Shown: in pieces, positions 22,898-34,290 of the stretch
Position numbering within the stretch: the first letter of the stretch is position 1
Layout: every line of letters begins with the position of its first letter
Source of the DNA: Sipunculus nudus
Taxonomy: Eukaryota > Annelida > Sipuncula > Golfingiida > Sipunculidae
Reading direction: 5' to 3'
DNA: 64,000 nt
Assembly (NCBI GenBank): GCA_026874595.1
Contig: CM049316.1
Location: 41,681,695 to 41,745,694 of the forward strand
The notes under the pieces: generated by a model
The model's database searches: none
Seen by the model: only the letters and a program-made list of their open reading frames with translations
Told to the model about the DNA's origin: nothing
Translations under genes and position numbers: made by a program

Positions 22898-25800
22898 GTC
22901 TGTTACCAAATATCTCAAAAGCCAAAGCAGCTACCTTCATGAAACTTTGCAGAATTACTGATCATGGGATGGACATGCAAAAATAAGCTTTTGGTGGCGC
23001 CACCTATGTTGACCTACTTTCTGCGGGAAGAAATGGTCTTTTCGACTTCTTTCAAGATAAGTCATTAAGTATAAATATTGTGGCCTTCATATCATAGCCA
23101 ACAGTTCCTTAGAGGAAGGGGAATAATTTGAGTATAAATTCAGTCAAGTCATATTCAAGATGGCGTCTCTACGGAACTTCAAATTCTGTAAATCGCAAAA
23201 TATGACAGCTTGATGTGTTTCTATACATGATGAATTGTCTGTTACCAAATATCTTAGAAACTGCTGCAGCCTTCAGTTTCAAATTTCACAGGAATATTGA
23301 TCATATGACTGCCAGATGATTTTGACCTCCAGATGGCGCCACCTGTGTTGACCTACCTTCTGCGGGAAAAAATAGTCTTTTCCACTTCTTCCAAGATAAG
23401 TCACAAAGTATTGAAATTTTGGCCTTCATATCATAGCCAACAGTTCCTTAGAGGAAGGGGAATAATTTGAGTATAAATTCAGTCAAGTCATTTTCAAGAT
23501 GGCCTCTCTACAGAACTTCAAATTGTGTGGGTCGCAAAATTTAGCAACTTGATGTGTTTCCATACAGGATGTATTGTCTGTTACCAAATATTTTCGGAAC
23601 TGCTGCAGCCTTCAGTTTCAAATTTCACAGGAATATTGATCATGTGACTGCCAGATGATTTTGACCTCCAGGTGGTGCCAGCTGTGTTGACCTACTTTCT
23701 GTGGGACAAAATGTTCCTTTCCACTTCTTTCAAGATAAGTCACAAAGTATTGAAATTTTGGCCTTCATATCATAGCCAACAGTTCCTTAGAGGAAGGGGA
23801 ATAATTTGAGTATAAATTCAGTCAAGTCATTTTCAAGATGGCGTCTCTACAGAACTTCAAATTGTGTGGGTTGCAAAATTTAGCAACTTGATGTGTTTCC
23901 ATACAGGATGTATTGTCTGTTACCAAATATTTTCGGAACTGCTGCAGCCTTCAGTTTCAAATTCACAGGAATATTGATCATGTGACTGCCAGATGATTTT
24001 GACCTCCAGGTGGCGCCACCTGTGTTGACCTACTTTCTGCGGGAAAAAATGGTTTTTTCCACTTCTTCCAAGATAAGTCACAAAGTATTGAAATTTTGGC
24101 CTTCATATCATAGCCAACAGTTCGATCGCAAAATATGACAGCTTGATGTGTTTCTATACATGATGTATTGTCTGTTACCAAATATCTTAGAAACTGCTGC
24201 AGCCTTCAGTTTCAAATTTCACAGGAATATTGATCATGTGACTGCCAGATGATTTTGACCTCCAGGTGGCGCCACCTGTGTTGACCTACTTTCTGCAGGA
24301 AAAAATGGTCTTTTCCACTTCTTCCAAGATAAGTCACAAAGTATTGAAATTTTGGCCTTCATATCATAGCCAACAGTTCCTTAGAGGAAGGGGAATAATT
24401 TGAGTATAAATTCAGTCAATTCATTTTTTAAGATGGCGTCTCTACAGAATTTCAAATTGTATGGGTTGCAAAATTTAGCAACTTGATGTGTTTCCATACA
24501 GGATGTATTGTCTGTTACCAAATATTTTCGGAACTGCTGCAGCCTTCAGTTTCAAATTTCACAAGAATATTGATCATGTGACTGCCAGATGATTTTGACC
24601 TCCAGGTGGCGCCAGCTGTGTTGACCTACTTTCTGCGGGAAAAAATGATCTTTTCCACTTCTTCCAAGATAAGTCACAAAGTATTGTAATTTTGGCCTTC
24701 ATATCATAGCCAACAGTTCCTTAGAGGGAGGGGAATAATTTGAGTATAAATTCAGTCAAGTCATATTCAAGATGGCGTCTCTACGGAACTTCAAATTCTG
24801 TCGATCGCAAAATATGACAGCTTGATGTGTTTCTATACATGATGTATTGTCTGTTACCAAATATCTTAGAAACTGCTGCAGCCTTCAGTTTCAAATTTCA
24901 CAGGAATATTGATCATGTGACTGCCAGATGATTTTGACCTCCAGGTGGCGTCACCTGTGTTGACCTACTTTCTGGGGGAAAAAATGGTCTTTTTACACTT
25001 CTTCCAAGATAAGTCACAAAGTATTGAAATTTTGGCCTTCATATCATAGCAAACCGTTCCTTGGAGGAAGGGGAATAATTTGAGTATAAATTCAGTCAAG
25101 TCATTTTCAAGATGGCGTCTCTACAGAACTTCAAATTGTGTGGGTTGCAAAATTTAGCAACTTGATGTGTTTCCATACAGGATGTATTGTCTGTTACCAA
25201 ATATTTTCGGAACTGCTGCAGCCTTCAGTTTCAAATTTCACAGGAATATTGATCATGTGACTGCCAGATGATTTTGACCTCCAGGTGGCGCTAGCTGTGT
25301 TGACCTACTTTCTGTGGGACATAATGTTCCTTTCCACTTCTTTCAAGATAAGTCATAAAGTAATAAAATTTTGGCCTTCATATTATAGTCAACAGTTCCT
25401 TAGAGGAAGTGGAATAATTCTAGTATAAATTCAGTCAATTCATTTTCAAGATGGCGTCTCTATGGAACTGTGTCGATTGCAAAATTTGACAGCTTGATGT
25501 GTTTCTATAAATGATGTATTGTCTGTTACTAACTATCTTAGGAACTGCATCATGTGACTGCTAAATTATTTAACCTGCAGGTGGCGCCACCTGTTTACCT
25601 TCTTTCTACAGGTTGTAATGGTCTTTACTGCTTTTTCCAAGATATGTCATAAAGTATAAATACTTTTGCTTTTATGTCATAGTCAACAGTTCCTTAGAGG
25701 AAGAGGAATAATTTGAGTATAATTTCAGTCAAGTGATTTTCAAGATGGCATAACTACGGAACTTGATGTGTTTCTATACATGATGTATTGTCTGTTACCA

Positions 25801-25935
25801 AATATCTTAGGAACTGCTGCAGCCTTCAGTTTCAAATTTCACAGGAATATTGATCATGTGACTGCTTAATGATTTTGACCTCCAGGTGGTGCCACCTGTT
25901 TAGCTACTTTCAGAAGGCTGTAATGGTGTTTTCTG
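22898..25935 (+). repeat. 340-bp satellite array, about ten copies, partly alternating subtypes
   Basis: The landmark TGTCTGTTACCAAATAT recurs near 22898, 23238, 23578, 23918, 24169, 24510, 24850, 25190, 25520 and 25788, mostly 340 bp apart. Copies fall into an X type (GCAAAATATGACAGC...CTATACATGATG) and a Y type (GCAAAATTTAGCAAC...CCATACAGGATG) in the order X Y Y X Y X Y X X from 23215. A deletion of about 90 bp shortens the interval ending at 24169. Most units contain the palindrome CAGGTGGCGCCACCTG or a near copy, and a TCAAGATGGCGTCTC segment. Confidence 0.85.
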
Positions 25936-26124
25936 CTTTTATCCAAAATATGTCATTAAGTATTTATTTGTTATAATCCACAAAAACAGAGTCTCCTCTA
26001 GGACCCTTGGACTGATCTTTCCAAAACCTGGCATACTTGTTCCCTCACCTATGTAGTTGTAGGTAACAATGATGGAGAACCTTTCTGTGCAGTACAAACC
26101 TGGGTTTCTTTTATATAACAACCC

Positions 26125-26660
26125 TCAATCTCAGGAGTGGTTCAACATATTTAGCTGAAATTTTGCATATTCATAGATCTTGGACTCCTCAGACTTACAC
26201 TCAAGACTGATGATGCCATCTGCAATTGTTTTCCCATGGCTTCCCTGGTACATTTGCTGTGGGTGAAAATTGCTCATATCTCAGAAGTGGTTCAATGTAT
26301 TGATCTGAAATTTGTCATGTCTATCCATCTAGGAAAGCTTTCTCGTTAACCAGACAGGTGGCACCACCTACACTACTTTTTGCGGAGTGTCCAACTTTGC
26401 ATTTGCCATCTGATCGTCTTAGTGTTTGTTCAGTGTATTGGGTTGAAATTGTGCATGTCCATAGATCTTCGTCACCTCAATCTCGTAAACAAGACTGGTG
26501 GCGCCATCTGCAATAATTTTCCTGTGGTGTCCATTCATACATTTGCTTTTGGTGAAAATTGCTCATATCTCAGGAGTATTGGTCTGAAATTTGGCATGTG
26601 CAGTCATCTTGGAAAGTTTTCTCATAAACAATATAGGTGACGCCACCGACCTTGTGCAAT
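26125..26660 (+). repeat. Second tandem family inside the 4-kb element
   Basis: Units begin TCTCAG(A/G)AGTGGTTCA, continue TGAAATTT(T/G)GCAT and TAGATCTT / CATCTTGGAAAG, and end in a GGTGGC(G/A)CCA(C/T)CT block. Irregular copies of about 120-150 bp. Confidence 0.6.
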
Positions 26661-27244
26661 AGGACAATGTTTACTTGGAAAGGAATGAATGGTATTTTCA
26701 CATTCATTTATTTTTCAATCACTTGCCAAATTGCACAGTAATTCACAGAGTGAACATTAGACCCCTGGGTCTCTTGTTAATAATTTATTACCCAAATTTT
26801 GGTCCTAAAATTGACCCTTTGATGTCTCTTATAATATTAATTTGAATTGTTGTATAATACTTAATCTTTGATATGTTAAATTAATTCTGTTTTGGTCTGC
26901 TCCATACCTTTCTATATTAGTTTCCTGTTGTCACTTGTAGCATCATATAAAAATATACCAGTGACCATTTTTAGAAAAAAAAAATATAAAATCCCATTTC
27001 AATCATCAGTGTTAAAGCGATCATTATGCTGCAAGTGATCCTTAGTAGCTGGCAGCTCCAACTTAAGATGCTGAAAAATAATTTGAACCAAAATCTGTGG
27101 CTCAACATTGGGGGGGGGTCATCTTATACACGGGGTCGTCTTATACACGCATAAAAACGGTAATCTGTTTGTTGCTTCAGTTGAATGGGTATATATATAC
27201 TACCATTCAGATCATAAAATTTCCTTTTGCAGATCTCTTCCCAG

Positions 27245-27279
27245 TCAACTGAACGTCATGACCCATGGGTCACTTGTTT
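27245..27279 (+). repeat. Orphan tail of a family A/B-type element
   Basis: TCAACTGAACGTCATGACCC followed by ATGGGTCACTTGTTT matches the conserved 3' tail. No matching head lies nearby, so it is a truncated copy. Confidence 0.6.
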
Positions 27280-27439
27280 AAAATATGGGGTCCATTAAAA
27301 ATCTTTTAGGGTCAGTGAATCTTCTGTCCTGCTGGAACTGTTTGTCCTGGATAAAATTATGTAAGTTTTGTGGACTTTCGTACATCATACTTTAGACATT
27401 GCTGGTTGTGAGTGCAATCGCAGCCAAGAAAGAATGCAC

Positions 27440-27550
27440 CGTTTTCTCAGCCAATCCCCACCCAGGGCCTGCAAGTGTGGTAGACACTGGGCCTCACTGA
27501 CACCAGGATATAAAATAAGATGACAGGAAGTGAGTGCTACCATCCTGTCA
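27440..27550. repeat. Dispersed repeat fragment (second copy 56440-56560)
   Basis: Shares GGCCTGCAAGTG / GGACCTGCAGGTG, then CACTGGGCC / CACTTGGCC, ACCAGGATATAAA and GAGTGCTACC / GTGTGCTACC in order with 56440-56560. It could be SINE-like; no promoter boxes were confirmed. Confidence 0.45.
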
Positions 27551-27879
27551 TGTAGTCCCAAACCCAAATGGAACTCTGCAGATGTACTAACATTGGTTAA
27601 GAATTAGACAAGTCTGTGTTACAAAATGGAGGTGGTAGACTTGATAAAAAAAATATGTGAAAGAAACAAAAAAGTTTACCTAGCTCTTCTTCATTTAGAA
27701 TAAGTAATATTATTGTCAGAGTAGTACATTATCAGCGTGGTAATTAATCAAATAATCTTCACTGGGTTATCAATCATTTTTAAATTACATAGAATTAGTA
27801 GAAATTATTTTTGGACATGTAAAAGCTAATATGTATTGATCTTTGTATACAATTCCACACTACAACTAGAAATACCAGG

Positions 27880-28300
27880 TCTTGAGAGAATCAGTATAAC
27901 AGATGAGGTTTTCAGGACACCGTTGTTTCAGTGTCGTCTTGTCAGGTACAGCGGACTAATATACAGTTAAGAAGTGACAGGCACAGGTATAGCCCGAGTG
28001 GCTTGGTCAGAACCTCCCGTCTGTGGTGGCTGGTCCACCAGAAGACACCTCAGCTGACTACAGGTCAGAAACACACCTAAAGTGTATCAATCAGTTCATT
28101 CCAACTTCTCATTCACGCCTGCAATCCCAACACACTCATTATAAAGAACCCCCTCCCCTGGAGATTGGGCTACTTCAGAAGATCTCCCGGGATCCCTCCT
28201 CGGGCTCCCAATTCACGGGGCTTTGTGAGCATGACGTTTCTTTTCCACAGACAAATGCTGCGGTTCACAACCCAACCATTTGGAATCTGTATGGTATCCA
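27880..28300 (+). other. Conserved-looking block with a possible small exon (28250-28292)
   Basis: Non-repetitive and G+C-richer than its flanks. A very good acceptor, gtttcttttccacag, ends at 28249. The following 43 nt reach a TATG|gtatcc donor of moderate quality and are open in all three frames (phase 0 reads TNAAVHNPTIWNLY). No partner fixes the frame. Also consistent with a regulatory block. Confidence 0.25.
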
Positions 28301-29809
28301 TTAATCTTTATGAGGCAAGACTCATTATGGACTGGTCTACAAGCTGGAAATGCTGTTTTCAGAGATGTTTTTGAGTTTGGGGGAACAGTTAAACAGGGTT
28401 TGTAAGAAGATATTCACCAGGACTTGATAGACTGATATCAAACAAATTTCTGCTTTATCAGAATTTTTTTCTGCTGGATAGTTCCTCCTTTCTCCAATTT
28501 TTTTTTAATTGCCGACACTTCAAACGAGTTTGCCGGAAATTTTGGAAAGTAACAGGCTACCTGGTTTTATCATCAATTGTTATCACAATTTTATTCCCTT
28601 GAAAAATTGGTTAATGTATTATTTCTGTTAAATACAAGTAGTAACATAAAAACTGCCATTATTTAAAGTTAAACAAAGGCTTTTCTAGCTGTGAGTATGT
28701 TAAAAGCACACCCTCCATTTTCATGATGGAAATCAAAGGGAAAATGTTCATTAAAAAGTGTTTCCTCTATTATTAAACATGAAGATACATTCCAGAAATA
28801 GCTATCTTGGGGAGATAAATGTAAAAAATGGGTTGTCTGTGAGCTGTGTTTTAGGTCAAACAGGTTTTTTGGACTATTGGGTCACAATTTTATATCATTA
28901 TTTCAATTATCTCTCAGCAGTAATTCCTCCCACTTTTTGCATGAAACTTCATATCAGGCAAAACATGATACAGAAACAATTTAGTTGCATTGACTTGTTT
29001 GTGATCGAGTTATTTGTTATTAGTTAAATGAAAAAAAGACATTTCTCAGCTTACTTTTAGATTAAGTAAGGTCTTCCTCCAAGCTATAAAATTGGCCATC
29101 ATGACCTCATTTTTAGAAGTAGAATGTCAAAATGATGATTTTTCATTTTTAAAACAGTTACTGCATATAATTAAAACAAAGGATACAACTTGCTTGCATA
29201 ATATTTTATTATATAGCTCATGCTGCCTATGATATATCTTGAGTACATGTCTAATACTTTCTTAGTTTTTTTTATATTCTTCATTATCTGGTTTATCTCA
29301 AAAGCAAACTAAAATCTGAAACCTCAGTAATTCTTTGTAGATTCACTCTATCATAACACCAAGTATGTCTTTTTGATAATTTGTAGTTCCATACATATAA
29401 AAACTGAAATCTAGAAGCCTTAATACTAACATATATCAGTCTTTATTAATTTATGGGTAAATTTATCCTCATTGAGTAGACAGTGCCACCAAAGGCCATA
29501 CACCTATCCTTATAAATAATAAAAAGGACAAACAGCTTGTATTTTATTGTGCAAGCTTACACTACAATTACTTTTCTTATTTGTCATAGCACTATATTTT
29601 TGTCATCAGTAGTATATTGTAACTTGGGGGAGGAGGGGGGTGGGCACTAATCCAGGGAACTAAGTAATTTTCAAATCAACAGTGTTCATTACTAGATTGT
29701 AGTGCTGACTTTAGACCATGGTCTATACTTTAAAAGGGGATTTTTTTGTCATTATAGACATGATGGTCCCTTAGTTAAGATTCTATACTGACATATCAGT
29801 CTCCCCCAG

Positions 29810-29971
29810 AACACGCCTGTACACTTGATGAGTTTTTGTCTATATGTGACATAAATACCTACACCTGCCATATTAAGCTGATGTCGATTCAGGACCAACC
29901 ATCAGAACTCAATGATGCTTTATTTAAAACAAACCTTCCAGAGAGCAGCCGCATGTATTTCCTCCGCTGCA
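29810..29971 (+). CDS. Putative internal coding exon, unidentified plus-strand gene
   Basis: The acceptor atcagtctcccccag precedes 162 nt open in one frame, closed by TGCA|gtaagtga, a strong donor; symmetric phase 1-1, 53 codons. The peptide has four Cys (in ACTLDEFLSICDINTYTCH and at the end in RMYFLRC) and an acidic-amphipathic middle (SIQDQPSELNDALFKTNLPE). A symmetric 1-1 exon with Cys is typical of extracellular modules, but I recognise none. It is phase-compatible with 13616-13797. The sequence just after the donor also stays open in other frames for about 80 codons, so the exact 3' border is uncertain. Confidence 0.3.
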
Positions 29972-30267
29972 GTAAGTGATGTAATGCCCTGTGTTGTAAA
30001 CTGAGAGGTCGTCCCTTCAGAAGTGTACTTTTGAGTATTGTGACAGACCATTACGCGAACTTAGGAGGTGGTTCCAGTCTGGCTACCGGAGACAAAAGGT
30101 TGGATTTGATCCTGTCGGGAGAAGATAATTTTAAGTTACAAATTGTCCAATTTGCTACAGATGGCCACTGTCTCAGTGAGAACTTCAGTGGAGAATATAT
30201 AACAGGTGGTACCAGATATTTTAAGTGTGCAAAACTGATATTAAACATGTGAAACTGGATGTTTGTG

Positions 30268-30271
<4 letters not shown>

Positions 30272-30304
<33 letters not shown>
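30272..30304. repeat. (TA)n microsatellite
   Basis: About 16 TA units. A minus-strand open frame over it is artefactual. Confidence 0.9.
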
Positions 30305-30307
<3 letters not shown>

Positions 30308-30585
30308 TCATAGGAACTGGTTGTAAAATCATAATTGATGATTAAAAGATATAAAAACAACCAGTGATCAATTAATAATCGTTTTATGTACCTTTTATAA
30401 TTTTTGTGAAATCTGTAAAGTATTTGACTTAAAATATGGACCAATAAATTTGGTCTGACTAGCATATTATATCAGGCTAAAAAGTCAAGGTAATGGGGAG
30501 TATGTTGATGCTTATTCATTGCACACGGTTCAGGAGTTTTGTACCCCATCTGTCGTATATCCTAACAGAATTATAATATTTTATC
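30305..30585. repeat. Dispersed repeat (second copy 41490-41785)
   Basis: Shares GGTTGTAAAAT, ATGATTAAAAGAT, TCAAGGTA, TTCATTGCACA(C/A)GGTT and TTTTGT(A/G)CCCCATCT in order with 41490-41785. About 280 bp, moderately diverged, non-coding. Confidence 0.65.
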
Positions 30586-30968
30586 TGGATATTATGAATT
30601 CTCTATATGTGCATTCATAATTGTTTATGACTGATTATGTAAAGATGCAACATATTTAATGGATTATGACAGAAAACAACCAATCATTGATTGTCTTGTA
30701 ATTATATATGTATATTATCTTAGATTTATCAATTTAATGGCACCCATTGTTCCACCTAAACCTTAATTTTCCTTACTTTTTTGGTGAGATTGATGTCTGT
30801 TTCAAAACTGACCTGTATATATCATATAATTGTATTGCTCAGCAATCACAGGTTTGCACTGTACTCTCAAGTGATATGATGCTTTATACATACAAATATT
30901 TCTGTCCCGCAAAGTTTTAACAAAGCTGGCAATCATGTTCCCCCAAAACGTCACTAACAGTTCATAAT

Positions 30969-31006
30969 GAACGTCAGCTGAGCATCATGACCTATAGGTC
31001 ACTCGA
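30969..31006 (+). repeat. Orphan tail of a family-B-type element
   Basis: GAACGTCAGCTGAGCATCAT followed by GACCTATAGGTCACT matches the 3' tail consensus. The head is missing. Confidence 0.6.
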
Positions 31007-32014
31007 TGCATTAGACCCATCCATTCAAATGGAACTAGTGTCCACCATTTATAACAATAACAATGATTACTGGAGTTGTATTCCAATGAAACAAGAAAAC
31101 CCCAAGCCACCTAAAATGGACAGTAAAACTATAAAAATCATTAACAGTGTAAGTGGTCATTAGGACATGATTAGATATATATGACAAGCCATTATGTACT
31201 TATACCAGGACCAAAAAGGGGTCATCAAGGAGGGCAGGTTGTGTTAGTCATTTATTCAAGGTTCCAGCATGCTTTAAATCTTTCAAATTTGTTAAGTATT
31301 TTTTTTTCATGGAAAATGCAGAAATTTTAACCAATTTTAAACATTTATATGGAAATAATTTCACTCTAATGGAAGGCTGTATGAGCTGGAACTACAAAGG
31401 CAAGGCATGTTTAGACTTGTTAAAAAAGACATGTGTGAAAATGTTGATTAAATAAAAGTAAATGGGGACTGGGGAGTATCAGACACCTGAGGGAATGATA
31501 AAGGAGGCCATACCAAAAATTACAAAAAAAAAAGAAAAAAATAATTTATGTACTAGAAAATACCTGGTAAATGAAATCCAAAGATCTTTTGGAACCCTGT
31601 TACTGTACTTGTGTCAAAGGAAGCATTGGTTAATTTGGAGGATATTTTGATTACATATCCTACGTTAATTCAACATGCGCAGTTTTATGGTAGCATATAA
31701 ATATGACACTGTGATGTGAAAAGAACATAATCATATTGTAATTCACAAGGGAAGGACAGGGTGATTGTTTAGGTCGCATCTCATTGACTATAGGTCCAAT
31801 CACCCCTTGTCTCTCCGCAGATAGATTTACACTTTCGGACTCTACTTGATTATGTCCATATCATATTTCTATGTCCTGATCAATCCCAGACTGATTCATT
31901 GTTCACAAGCATTTAAAAAAACCTTTAATTGCTATTACTTTTGTATACAGTCAAACCCAAACTTTGCAAGTTGAATGTTACAAGTTTTAATTTGTAATTC
32001 TCTGTTTCTTCCAG

Positions 32015-32100
32015 TGATTGTGTGCACATCTGAACAACCTAATCTGTACCTTCACTGGTGATGGGGCCATAGCCAGCCAAGTTGTCACACACACCTCTCA
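32015..32100 (+). ncRNA. Exon-like segment with strong splice sites but closed in all frames
   Basis: The acceptor ttctctgtttcttccag and donor CTCA|gtaagt are among the best in the window and bracket 86 nt. All three frames hold a stop: TGA at the first base, TGA at position 20, and TGA about two-thirds of the way in. It cannot be a plain internal coding exon. It could be a non-coding RNA or UTR exon, a last-coding or 'poison' exon that brings in a stop, or a decoy. In phase 1 it would add about 15 codons before the stop. Confidence 0.35.
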
Positions 32101-32321
32101 GTAAGTAATTCATTTATTTACATAGGTTTAAAGTAGTTCTCCCTACTTTTCATTTATGATAATCCACAGTACAGAAAAACCAACCTACCCCTAGAGAAAA
32201 CCTGGAAAATGGGTTTCCCTTTCTCGAGTGATAAAAGGAATTTGAGAAAAATGGCTTAAGTCAGGGAAAAATTTAGGAATTTGATTGTCTTGAAGGAGGA
32301 AGTGGTCAGTTGGTTTTTCCT

Positions 32322-32400
32322 GTGGGAAGGCTGTACCCCGTGGCCATGTTTCACAAAAGAATGCACCTTTTTTGGGCTTCTTCAGTGGTATGACACTGCA
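32322..32400. repeat. Dispersed repeat fragment (second copy 55610-55690)
   Basis: Shares GGGAAGGCTGT..CC, GCCATGTTTCAC, ATG(C/T)(A/G)CCTTTT and CAGT(A/G)GTATGAC in order with 55610-55690. Non-coding despite an open frame on each strand. Confidence 0.5.
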
Positions 32401-33076
32401 GTGGGAAGGATTACACACCCAGGGCCAGCAGGTGTAAAGCATATGCTACCATTTTTCAGTTTGTTTGAACCCAGAATGATTTCTGCAGATGTACATTGTT
32501 TAGCCAGCATTAAACTGAATTGGAGGTGGCTACCTTCACAAAAAAATTAATTCTTTACTTAGGACTTAGTGCTTGTTTAGAATTATGCTTGTTCGGAATT
32601 ATTGGGACTTCCCTTTGGCCTTTTTCATAATTATCATTAGATTGCAGAAGAGCTCTGAAACATGATAACAACATTGACATCAGGTGGTGTTAGGTAAACC
32701 AGGTGCACAGGTTTCATGTTTAATCATTTCATTTGATATACTCATTTTGAGGTATAATCATTTCTCAAACAAAAGAGATGGAGATCAGCTTTCATTTCCA
32801 TTGTTATAATGATCCAGTATAACAATACAGAAAGCTTGTCATTAGGTTCTCTCACATGATATGTCCAAAATGTGTATGGAAATATGTCTTCCTCTAAGAA
32901 GCAGTATTTAGTAAATGTATGGGAGCTTAACTATATGAGTTTTTTTATGCCTGAAGAGGGTTCCTCCTCCACCGGTTCACAACCCAAATTTGACTGATTG
33001 TTAAATAGCTAACATGACTAACCCAGTGATGTCCATCTTCCGGTTATATCAAATCTTGCATATGTGGTCTTCAAGA

Positions 33077-33262
33077 ATATACAGTAAAACCTGAAAGTAA
33101 AAGCCACCATTGGGACCTGGATAAAGTGGTCACATTTGCAGGGTTGTTGTCTAAGCAAGGTCTTGTATAGGGGGGGGGGGAATAGAGACCCATAAAAAGT
33201 GGTCATTGTTTTGAGGTGGTCTCTAAACCTTAGTGGTTGTTAAGCGAGATTTTACTGTATAT
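33077..33262. mobile_element. MITE-like element with ATATACAGTAAAA ends
   Basis: The left end ATATACAGTAAAA is matched by TTTTACTGTATAT at the right end. Inside are GTGGTC, AAGTGGTCA and TTAAGCGAGA segments typical of an invertebrate inverted-repeat family. About 186 bp, with a G run near 33171. Confidence 0.6.
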
Positions 33263-33489
33263 ATGATTGATAGGATATTTTTTAAATGAAAGGAAAATAT
33301 GATTTTGGATTGCTAATTTGTTAGAAACTACAAAATCAAGAGGGGACACTTATTAGGGCAAGAGTGCTTATTAAAGAGTGCTCAAAGTGCAAACAGTTTG
33401 TCTTTCTCTCTGGAGCTTTAATTAATTAGTTATTAAAATTAAACAATTTTTTTTTTCATTTGAAGGTGTTTATTGATATTAAATGCCAA

Positions 33490-34290
33490 CTGAGGATGAC
33501 TTTTACAGAACAGGAATAGTAGTGAGAGATCAGATATTTGTTTAGTATATTGAGCCGCCATCTCCCTCTAAGGACCACTTTGGTGTTGTTACAAAGACTC
33601 AGTGATCAAGGCTCTGTGGTTCCAGCACAGACCAGTCTGGTTTCAGGAGCCAAGAAGAAATGTGCGCCAGGGGACCAATGGGAGCTTTCTTCACAAATGG
33701 AGCTCTGTCGGATATCTGTAACAGTTGGAAGAATCAACTGCAGAACAATGTATTGTTTTATCTGACCCCGCTGCTGGACCCATCATCGGGAGCCAAATTA
33801 TATCGCAAAACTATGAGATCTTTAACACAAAGAATCGTTATTGCAGTAAATGTCAGAATTAAAAGAAGATATCATCGTTTACCAAGCTTGTCTGATAGTG
33901 GTGTTGTTTTCCTTTTGTTTAAGCCCTGAGCAGATTATGCTGTCAAATTTGTGCAATTTATTATTATTTAACTAGCAAGAAAAGAAATATAATTGGCCGG
34001 TGATGAGTTCCATGCGTTTGAAAGGCCGTGGTCTCCATGTAACAGAACTGTTTTGAATTTGGAGCGTAATAAAATCAGTCTTCATTAAGGTCAGTGGGAT
34101 TTTGATCTAATTTATCAGTCTTCTGCTCCGGGTTGATGACTTGTCCTTTTCCGTCAGTCCATTGAGCAATTGCCATGGAAATTGGTGATGATGGTTAATC
34201 GCTCAAAAGATCTTCAGTGTCGGAACATGAACAAATCAGGACACTACCAGGAGATGGTATCTGCTGTCATTCTAATCTAATCGAAAACAA
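33490..34290. promoter_or_regulatory. Conserved-looking block, G+C-richer, non-repetitive
   Basis: About 0.8 kb of unique sequence with retained CpG. Two overlapping plus-strand frames are open across its left half (33538-33765 and 33660-33929), which blocks any clear coding call. No bounded exon with good acceptor and donor was found. Probably cis-regulatory or a non-coding transcript. Confidence 0.25.

Larger units (their letters stand above)
22823..26778 (+). mobile_element. 4-kb interspersed element with TTCACTCTGTGAA head, carrying a satellite
   Basis: Head GTTCACTCTGTGAACTTATGCC (palindromic core TTCACTCTGTGAA), then GCGCAGCGTCCGCCGTCC. The tail near 26740 has TTCACAGAGTGAACATTAG and CCCTGGGTCTCTTGTT, so a TTCAC/GTGAA palindrome marks both ends. 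The interior is almost entirely tandem repeats (22898-25935 and 26125-26660). No protein-coding capacity. A non-autonomous element that has amplified internal units. Confidence 0.7.

Noticed and set aside
27985-28272. tRNA-like A box (AGCCCGAGTGG) and B box (GGTTCACAACC)
   Set aside because: The two boxes are about 270 bp apart and no cloverleaf can be formed. Each is likely chance.
30051-30332. 93-codon minus-strand open frame
   Set aside because: Its N-terminal part is translated (TA)n microsatellite (Tyr-Ile repeats).
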